A stretch of DNA of 64,000 nt from Strongylocentrotus droebachiensis (lineage: Eukaryota; Echinodermata; Echinoidea; Camarodonta; Strongylocentrotidae), in NCBI GenBank assembly GCA_035222895.1, contig JAVYIG010002511.1, positions 1-64,000 on the forward strand, in the 5' to 3' direction. Shown in pieces: positions 56,680 through 64,000 of the stretch. The position numbers and the translations under genes were made by a program. The notes beneath the pieces are model-generated. The model made no database searches. It was not told the origin of the DNA and saw nothing but the letters and a program-made list of their open reading frames with translations. Each line of letters begins with the position of its first letter. Positions within the stretch are counted from its first letter, which is position 1.

Positions 56680-58760
56680 GTCCTCTGAAAAGAAAAGATC
56701 CTCGTTATTCATGCATTTTGAAGAAAGAAAATTGCAGTTAAGTCATTTCGTGTATTGACACAAATGAAAAAGTGACATTTCCAATTTAGTCAATTCGTAT
56801 CCCATACGTATAGTGAATACAACAAATCTATTATTTTCTTATTATTTGTTCGATTTCATTCAATATTTCACCAGTCTACCTCTCTGATTTTCTAATTTCT
56901 TTGAGTAAAGTGGTCTATTGTTTGGATTATCATTTATCAATGGAAGGTTAATGGACCGGAAGCAGCTAGCCCAACACCGGGATGACAGTTGGAGTCATTG
57001 TAACATCCCGTTCTGTATCGACACCTGAAATATCAAACACTAGCACTTTTATTCTCTTTCGTTGTTCTCACGAGACTTCAGCAGTCGTCTCGATTATATG
57101 TCCCTTGGAAACCAAATATTAACATGATTAATCTCAGGTCTCTGTCAACTTGACGAACTCGACCAATATATTTGAAATGATGCAGGTTTGTAGAATAAGT
57201 CAAAGTCCAAAACGAGAGCGTAAACCATTGAAGTGTATTTATTGACACGAAGAGCACATAACGATGATGCAAATACAACTGTAATGGGCAGGGCGTTCGT
57301 GACCTACTTGTAACTTCACAATGTTAACGGCGCCAAACGTATTGAAAGACACCGCACCCATTATTGTACAAAATGTTAACCTATGTTGGTTATTACTACT
57401 ACTACGTTATACATCTATCCTATTGGCTATTGCTGCCTGCAAATACCAGAGCAGAGCATTAATCTATTCACACTAAAAGAAAAACGGTCAACAAACAAAC
57501 AAACAAACAGAGGAGTTAAAGAAATCAATACTTAAGAAGTCATGAACGTGATTGATATGTTAAAGTTTTCGCAGAAGTTATGAATATTACAGTTTAAAAG
57601 GGTTACCAATATATAAATCCCTTTTGGAAGATATACAGAGAAACAAACAAATCAACGAACCAACCAACGAACAAAGTTGATTTATTAAATGAAAATTACA
57701 ACAGGTCTGTAAAATATCTCATATAGAATATGTACAACATTGCCGTTTACCGTAGTCTCTCATTCATTCAAATATCGCAATTGTAACTTTTGAGTAAAGC
57801 CTATGTACCAATGAAACAATTTTTAGTGGAATTTGTCATTTTGCTTAAAAAAATTATATAGAACGCGATCGCCAAGACGAAAGAAATCCTCTTGTAGGCA
57901 AAAAAAAGGAGTTTTTCTGCCCAGTGGAGGGGGCCTGTCTTCTTTTTGTTTTTTAAAGGTAAAATTAACGTTACTTTCTTTTTTAAAAACCTATTTGTTT
58001 TTGGCCAAATACAAATCATTTGGCCAAAGTCTGTACTAGTATTTGCTGATGATGGCTCCGACTTCTTTATTACTATTTACGCCCTCTATTGTTGACTATT
58101 GTGGTTGGAAAGCTAGAAACTGTAAATGTATAGTTTATACTTAGGTCAGGGGTGTTATTAAGCGTTTTTAGTAATTGTTTGGAAAAAAATGACTTAATAG
58201 ATAAGCTTAACACAATGTATATAATACACATGCATACAAACATAATAAAGGAGAATTCATTCTACTAGTTTCACGCTAATATCCGACTTTTTATTGATCT
58301 AGAACACAAAAAAATCTCTCTCTTATATTTTGCTTTTGTTATTGTTCACTCTTACTTGATAAAGTCAGTCTATTCTTTACCTGAAGAAGGAAGAAGATAT
58401 CCGAAAATTTGTGCTTATTTAAAAACAGTTGGCATGAACCTCGCAAGGATTCTCCTTTTTCTATTTAAATCATATATATTTGCGTATGCTTTGCCACATA
58501 TTGGCTAGAAATAAGTTAAGATTTTTAAAACCAGAAAATTGGTGGTATTTGATGAAGCGAAAGTCTTTAAAATACTATTTTATTACATGTACGTTGCTGC
58601 CTTGCTAGACAGAACAGATCCTCATCAGGTGTCCAACCGCCACCTACATGATCAAGGCTTCATGTTTACGTCTCTTACTAGACATCCATTACCAGGAAAA
58701 ACGACTTTTCCGAGGTTGGCCTATGAATCCATTCCCCCACTGACGGACTTCTCGGCGACC
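56680..58760. other. intergenic, no gene seen
   Basis: AT-rich sequence with short low-complexity open frames only. There is an AACA run at about 57492-57508. Confidence 0.4.
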
Positions 58761-58767
58761 AACTTGG

Positions 58768-60169
58768 CTACTTTAGTCTGAAGCGCCTGAAGAGGCCGGT
58801 TCCGTCTTGATGGGCAGCTGCGTGGTATCTTTTGTAGCATTCGAGAAGCCAGAAACCCAGTCGATTGTTCGTGTTATCATCAAAGAGAGATGATCTGCAA
58901 GATTCACTGCCGTATTGGAAGACAGAAAATTCAGTTGAGATCTCGCCTATCCTGCTTGTGATATCTGCAAATAATAACACGGGAAGAAATTCTGAATGTG
59001 CCGTAGCGGGCAAAGATAGTGATATTTTTTCTCTATTATGAAAAGGAATATATATTTAGAAAACTGGGAATGGATGGCGATCAAGTCCCATACAGCTTGG
59101 TAATAAGGGGGGGGGGGGGGGCCTCTCCCCGCCATAAAAAATAAGAGGGAGAGAGAGAGAACCTGTCAACCACATGATTTACAATGATTCTAAATAATTA
59201 TATTTATTTGCCGAGTTGGTTCCTTTTATCAAATATACGCGTACAACAATATTAGGACAGACTGTGCGGATAGCAAACCGCACGGAACCTTCATCGGACG
59301 ATCCTTGCTAGCTGAAAACCCGCATAATTATGTCTGACGGACAATCGGTACTAGTACTAACGGCGCACTCTCACTGGCTGGACCTGCCGTTTGGACAGGT
59401 CCTTAAATTGCTGGGGAACTGTGCGATACGATCAAGCAAGGGGTTCTGGTAGGGCTAGTGTAATCTTTGGGTACCCAAGTGTTATATGTGTAAACATGAC
59501 ATAGTTGTCATCACATCTGTAGTGCCTCGATTTTCTTTAGAACAGTAAACAACCCACTCTGGAAGAAAGCCAGAGCGTTAAAGGGATATTTTGGTTCATT
59601 GTTTCTAACGACCCAACAGTGGATGGGTAGCACTAAAAAGCAAACTTTAAACTGAAACAAATTACATTCAGACTTTAATCCTAGATTGTAATCCTTTTTT
59701 TATTTTCATTTTATTGGAAAGATTGACGTGATTTTGCAGTTTATTTGATTGTTTGCTAAGAAAGCATGTGTATGCTTGTGAGTAAACAACCAGGGGATCG
59801 ACGGCTTTAAGTCCTTTCCGAGGGACTTGGTAATGAGGATCAATGCCTTTCCAAAGGGGCACAATAGCGCGTCGAGCTGGTTCTGTGACCTACCGGTTAT
59901 GAGACCGCTGCTCTACCACTGAGCAATCGCGCCTCCACTTTCGACATATCTTCCACCTATCTGCCTATAAATGCGTATTACTGTAGTCTTTATAGGGTCT
60001 AAAACATTAGCAAAATGAAAAAAACTGAAATGTGTAGAACAGAAGCTGTAGTTGAGTAAGCAACTTCCTTTAGAGATCGAACAAAAAGTTAACTCACCTG
60101 AAGCCTGTTTATGGGCTAAATCAGTATTCGCAGGAGCGAGCATCAACACGGCTACATTTTTTGGTACCA
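58768..60169 (-). CDS. unrecognised two-exon gene or pseudogene
   Basis: Exon A (60169-60098) lies between a CTACTCTTTCAG acceptor and a CAG-GTGAGT donor and encodes VPKNVAVLMLAPANTDLAHK-QAS. Exon B (58964-58768) follows a TTATTATTTGCAG acceptor in matching phase 1 and encodes DITSRIGEISTEFSVFQYGS, then ESCRSSLFDDNTNNR and LLECYKRYH, to a stop at 58768. If the preceding exon ended in A, exon A would open with ATG and a hydrophobic leader. Exon B is closely related to the segment at 62246-62080 but ends early where the copies diverge. I do not recognise the family. Confidence 0.45.
59760..59937 (-). repeat. tRNA-derived SINE
   Basis: The minus strand reads GCGCGATTGCTCAGTGGTAG, GAGCAGCGGTCTCATAACCG, then TTGATCCTCATTACCAAG and CACAAGCATACACATGC. 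It looks tRNA-like only in the head and matches the split copy at 16.33-16.89 kb. Confidence 0.7.
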
Positions 60170-61310
60170 CTGAAAGAGTAGTTAGATGGAGATAAGTGAA
60201 GATTAGACCCCTTGCTACAAGTTAATCCAATGAATAAAATTGTAATACCCTATCGGAATTCATTTGATTTTTTAGAAGATCCTTCGAATATCCATTACAA
60301 TTCTCAACAATCATGTGAAAGTTTCAGAATTTGTTTATCAACAAATAAGATCGTCTTTTTGAAATGTGGTTGTTATAATAGATGTTAAGAAATACTAATG
60401 AAATTCTTTTGAACCAGTTTTCACTACATATGTGTATGTTTATTGACACACTTAACATAGAGAAGCGATCATTACGCCATTAATTACAGGTTGAGAGCTC
60501 ACTGAAAAGTGCAAATTTAAAATGTTCTCTTACATTTCAACTTAAGAAAAAATAGACTTGCGAAAGCTTGAAATAAATCGGACAAAATTAAAAGAAGGAA
60601 GTTAGGAATGATTAAAATATGAGATCACTAAATCCATGTGAATCGCATAGTATCAAATTGGTCAATGGATCAGTCATGGCAATATGGATTGTGATGTATT
60701 CTCCCGTGTAGTAAAATATAATTTATTTCTGTTTCTTCTTCTGAGCGCCTTCTTCTTTTGGGCATTACTCAAATGGCATACTTTTGCCTATAAAATGCAA
60801 GAAATGATTGTGACAATATGGATTAATCTTGATATATAAAGTGTATTTTTCTCAGAACTCGGCTTTTAACGAAGACCCTTCTGGTTGATCAGTAAAATTC
60901 TTAGAAAATATTAACTTTATCTATCTAGAATATAGTATATTGTCACCACCATTTCATGAAAAGAGGCAAGAGCAATTTTGCCTATTTTGCGGAAACCCTA
61001 TTATTATGTCCTCACAAACGAAAGATCTTTCCAAATTATGTAAAATTAACATTTTTAATACCATTGTGTTCGTCAACTTGGAAGACTTTTGTCAGGTATT
61101 ACATCACGGTGACATTACCGATTCTGACATTTCGAAATGTTCATATGTAATGAGATAAGCCTACAACTAAACAAAAACAAAACTTTCTTAGTGTTTTTCA
61201 CGATTTCGCCCAAACTTCAACGCTATATATAAAAATAAAAATTGGGAATATTTAAAATATTTTTCTCATGTACGCATCAAATGAGTAGGTTTCCTGTGTA
61301 TACAATTTCA
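60170..61310. other. intergenic, no gene seen
   Basis: AT-rich, with no convincing coding or RNA feature. The two overlapping plus-strand frames near 60.94-61.16 kb are unrecognised and lack splice or codon support. Confidence 0.35.
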
Positions 61311-61317
61311 CTTGATG

Positions 61318-61532
61318 ACACTATGAATATGACTGACAAAGAAAACGGACAAAATATACAGTTCCTCAGTTAGACAAAGGAACATCCCGCCACTGCTATT
61401 ATGTAAAAAGGTGAATATGCATGTGACACCTGTTCTACACATTTTTACATAACAGCAGTGAAGGGATGTTCCTTTGTCTACCTGAGGAACTGTATATTTT
61501 TCCGCTTTCTTCGTCAGTCATGTTCATAGTGT
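61318..61532. mobile_element. palindromic MITE, 215 bp
   Basis: ACACTATGAATATGACTGAC at the left is mirrored by GTCAGTCATGTTCATAGTGT at the right. Inside, ACAGTTCCTCAG-TAGACAAAGGAACATC and CACTGCTATTATGTAAAA repeat in inverse order. It is the better-preserved copy of the element at 35.08 kb. Confidence 0.82.
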
Positions 61533-61662
61533 GAGCACATAATCCAATCGGGATTGCCCAAATAAATTTTCAACAATCAGATTCTTAACTTTTCATGTCC
61601 TTTGTCCGATTTAACCCATTCTTCAAGTACAGTTTTCTTTTCCTCAAAATTCCCCCTACTTC

Positions 61663-62246
61663 TTATGCCCACTTCTTAAGAAGGGTCATTTCCTTGTAAC
61701 ACCTACACATCTTTTTTAGGCATTTCTTGTAAATATCCAAGGTGCTCTTGTATTTATCCGAACTGTCAGATGCAGCTTCCTGTAATGATCCGAAGTCCAC
61801 AAGAATGGCTTCCAACGAGTGCCACTCGCGTGCCGGCTCTTGTATGTCTTTAATCAACATGATTTCTTTTCCGGGAAGTCGTCGTTGTAGCCCATCCTGC
61901 AAATTTTCTTGTTGTTTTGATGAAGAAAGACTGAACAAGGCTATGGGATAGGTTGTGTCAATCCCTTTGTCTTGGGTGGGATATCTATCAGGTGGTAGGG
62001 TGTCAACTTTCGATGGGGCCTGTGAGTCTTGAGCGTTGTCGGAAGCGCTTGCGTCCATTTTCTTGTACAAGCCGGATCCCTCCTGAAGGTCAGCTGCGTG
62101 GTATCTTTGGTAGCAATCGAGAAGCCAGTTAATCAGTCGATTTTTCGTGGCATCATCAAAGAGAGATGGTCTGCAAGATTCACTGCCGTATTGGAAGACA
62201 GAAACTTATGTGGTCTTGGAATTCTCGCTTATCAGGCTCATGATAT
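61663..62246 (-). pseudogene. related copy of the 58.8-kb gene, last exon, stop-interrupted
   Basis: An acceptor TTATTATTTGCAG (62247) opens an exon homologous to 58964 onward. In the matching phase it reads DIMSLISENSKTT and then a TAA (about 62206). After that stop the frame continues VSVFQYGSESCRPSLFDDAT, WLLDCYQRYHAADLQEGSGL and a 135-codon frame from 62070 to TAA at 61663. That frame has a Ser/Pro/acidic middle and a Cys/Lys-rich end (KKCLKKMCRCYKEM). The C-terminal part is missing from the 58.8-kb copy. It may instead be a live gene using another start. Family unknown. Confidence 0.4.
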
Positions 62247-62406
62247 CTGCAAATAATAAAACGGGATTTAAAAAAAATGCAGTATCTGGCAAGGATAGCG
62301 GGATTTTCTTCTATTACGAAAAGGTATAACTACACAGAAAACTGGGACTAGATGACGAGTCCCATACAGCTTGGTAATAATAATAGTTATAATGATTAAC
62401 AACAAA

Positions 62407-62422
62407 TAATAATAATGATGAA

Positions 62423-62458
<36 letters not shown>

Positions 62459-62470
62459 AGTAATATGATA
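62407..62470 (+). repeat. (GAT)n microsatellite
   Basis: AATAAT and GATGAT repeats. The His-rich opposite frame is an artefact. Confidence 0.9.
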
Positions 62471-62489
62471 AAATAATAATACAAAATAA

Positions 62490-62715
62490 TATATTTACAT
62501 TTATATCGCGCACGTATCCATGCCAGGTGATACTCAAGGCGCCTACAAAGTAGTATTATTACCCTGGCTTTATCCGACCTGCCCTAAAGCGGTAAAATCA
62601 TTTAAGGAATAGTTTTCCTACCAGTTATCGATATACTACTCCTGGGTGGAGAGTGGCAAATGTAGCTTAATGTTTGCTAAATTATATATATGCCGCGGCG
62701 GAACTCGAACTTGTG
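62490..62715 (-). repeat. SINE copy
   Basis: GTAGTATTATTACCCTGGC, ACTCCTGGGTGGAGAGTGGC and the inverse B-box-like GGCGGAACTCGAACTTGTG. It resembles the 30.4, 37.4 and 46.9-kb SINE pieces. Confidence 0.5.
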
Positions 62716-62837
62716 TAGGGGTCTGACAGGTTGGACAAACGTAAAGTTGGTTGAGATGAGTTATTCCGGCTATATAACATTTCAGTTTATGATGAACACA
62801 GCTACGATGAGAGAAAAGGTGTACAAAAACCGTATCA

Positions 62838-63132
62838 GGACAATTACCCCCTGGGCAATCACCCCCCCGGAAAACTACCCCCCGGAAAACTACCCCCCCA
62901 AGGACAATTACCACCCGGAAAATTACCCCCCGAGGACAATTACCCCCCAAGGACAATTACCCCCCGGACAATTACCCCCCCCCCGAGGACAACTACCACC
63001 GAGGACAATTACCCCCCGAGGATAACTACCCCCGAGGACAATTACCCCCGAGGACAACTACCCCCGAGGACAATGACCCCCGAGGACAATAACCCCCGAG
63101 GACAACTAACCCCAATGTCAATCACCCCCGAG
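62838..63132 (+). repeat. minisatellite array (GGACAATTACCCCC unit)
   Basis: About 17 tandem copies of GAGGACAA(C/T)TACCCCC, all in one orientation. The array opens TATCAGGACAATTACCCCC, like the left end of the 39.29-kb element. No inverted half follows. Confidence 0.85.
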
Positions 63133-63719
63133 GAATTTGTGATATTGAGGGCCCATGAGTGTACGAGTAAATATTGTAGAAAAGTGAAGTGGGAAAAAGG
63201 TATAATGCTTGTTTTTATACTATTTTTTTGCTAAGGAATGTAATTTGTTAATACAACAAAACTTCAAAAACCTGTCATTTCCGTCATCTTTTCCCCTCTA
63301 ATTCACTCTGCTCCCTCGCACTGGTGTAATGATTAGAGGGGGAGGCTTGTTGCCCCCTAGTAAAATTCAACGTGGTCTATTTCTAAATCGATACCAGAGA
63401 TTTACAAATGTTGCTGAAATGGCATGGTTTTTCCCTAAGCTTCCGGGGGCTCTGCCCCCTGGACCCCACCGAGGGCCTATAAAACGGGCTCCTGGTTGCT
63501 CATCTGACCGTTATTAAATGCCTAAAACCCCTGAGCTTCATTGGGCTACACCCCTTGATCCCACGCCAGTTTACGCTCCACTTGCTTCGCTCGCTTTGCT
63601 CTTCCTGATCAAAAATACATTAGCCCCCCCTCCCTCCACCTTGAAAAACGATCCGCGGGGCCTGCATGTACCATGTAGGAGTGGTGGGGGGGGGGGGGGG
63701 GGGGGGTGCGGATTTTTTT
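63133..63719. other. G/C-homopolymer-rich intergenic stretch
   Basis: It includes a GGGGGCTCTGCCCCC-type palindrome near 63445-63465 and a G run at 63686-63706. This looks repeat-derived; the open frames have no recognised homology. Confidence 0.35.
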
Positions 63720-64000
63720 TTGTCTTCACCTCCAAAAAAAAAAAAGTTTTTACTCATTACGCCACTGCTCCCCCCCCCCCGTCCCTCGCATTTCGGCCCC
63801 CCCCCCCCCTTTGTCATGAAAAGAAATCGCTGCCCCTGGTTTGGGCCCTTATCCATGATCCAAAATTAAGGTTTTCTTGACGTTATCTATATATTTGTGT
63901 TTTTTTCTTCACCTCCAAAAAAAGAAGTTTTTACTCATTACGCCACTGCTCCCCCCCCGTCCCTCGCATTTCGCCCCCCCTCCCCCTCTGTCATGAAAAG
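63720..64000 (+). repeat. tandem repeat, 183-bp period, two copies
   Basis: CTTCACCTCCAAAAAAA, TTTTTACTCATTACGCCACT and GTCCCTCGCATTTCG recur from 63724 and 63907, each closed by a C run and TGTCATGAAAAG. The second copy meets the window end. Confidence 0.85.

Noticed and set aside
60940-61158. Two overlapping plus-strand frames of 64-72 codons
   Set aside because: Overlap in different frames, no recognised domain and no splice signals.
62838-63132. CRISPR array
   Set aside because: Short units with no unique spacers in a eukaryotic minisatellite.

Overview
This is a eukaryotic, intron-rich, repeat-rich window, most likely from an echinoid (sea urchin) or a close marine deuterostome. The pointers are a metazoan PHAX gene, a metazoan ADAMTS protease gene, a small membrane protein that looks like the sea-urchin skeletogenic P16 family, tRNA-derived SINEs whose tails carry AGCGCT and ATT repeats, a foldback element built of short tandem repeats, and very many long G/C homopolymers and GA/CT microsatellites. 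The species cannot be fixed from the sequence alone.

Layout. 0-5.3 kb: a partial piggyBac-type MITE at the left edge, a second MITE, a 170-bp tandem duplication, then PHAX on the minus strand (two coding exons seen; a 5' exon was not found). 5.3-11.8 kb: no gene; SINE and MITE copies, two long inverted repeats (about 6.9-7.65 kb and 10.0-10.9 kb) and one hAT-type MITE with a perfect 8-bp target duplication. 11.8-15.6 kb: a two-exon minus-strand gene for a small type I membrane protein (117 aa), with a TATA box. 15.6-27.8 kb: gene-poor, full of microsatellites, SINE pieces and a piggyBac-type MITE with an internal tandem duplication.

28.0-52.4 kb: one complete plus-strand ADAMTS gene of 22 coding exons. 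Splicing these exons in phase gives 1,205 codons plus a stop. The protein has a signal peptide, prodomain, zinc metalloprotease, disintegrin-like domain, central TSP1 repeat, Cys-rich domain, spacer, four more TSP1 repeats and a PLAC domain. Its introns hold four non-LTR retrotransposon fragments, all antisense to the gene, several MITEs, a foldback-like minisatellite and, in intron 8, what look like three decayed copies of exon 8.

52.4-64 kb: the ADAMTS 3' region, interrupted by an antisense L1/Tx1-like LINE; MITEs and SINEs; a pair of related, damaged minus-strand coding segments at 58.8-60.2 kb and 61.7-62.2 kb whose family I do not recognise; and a second array of the foldback minisatellite. 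The genes are ordinary neighbours, not an operon. PHAX acts in nuclear RNA export, ADAMTS in the extracellular matrix, and the P16-like product would sit in the plasma membrane.
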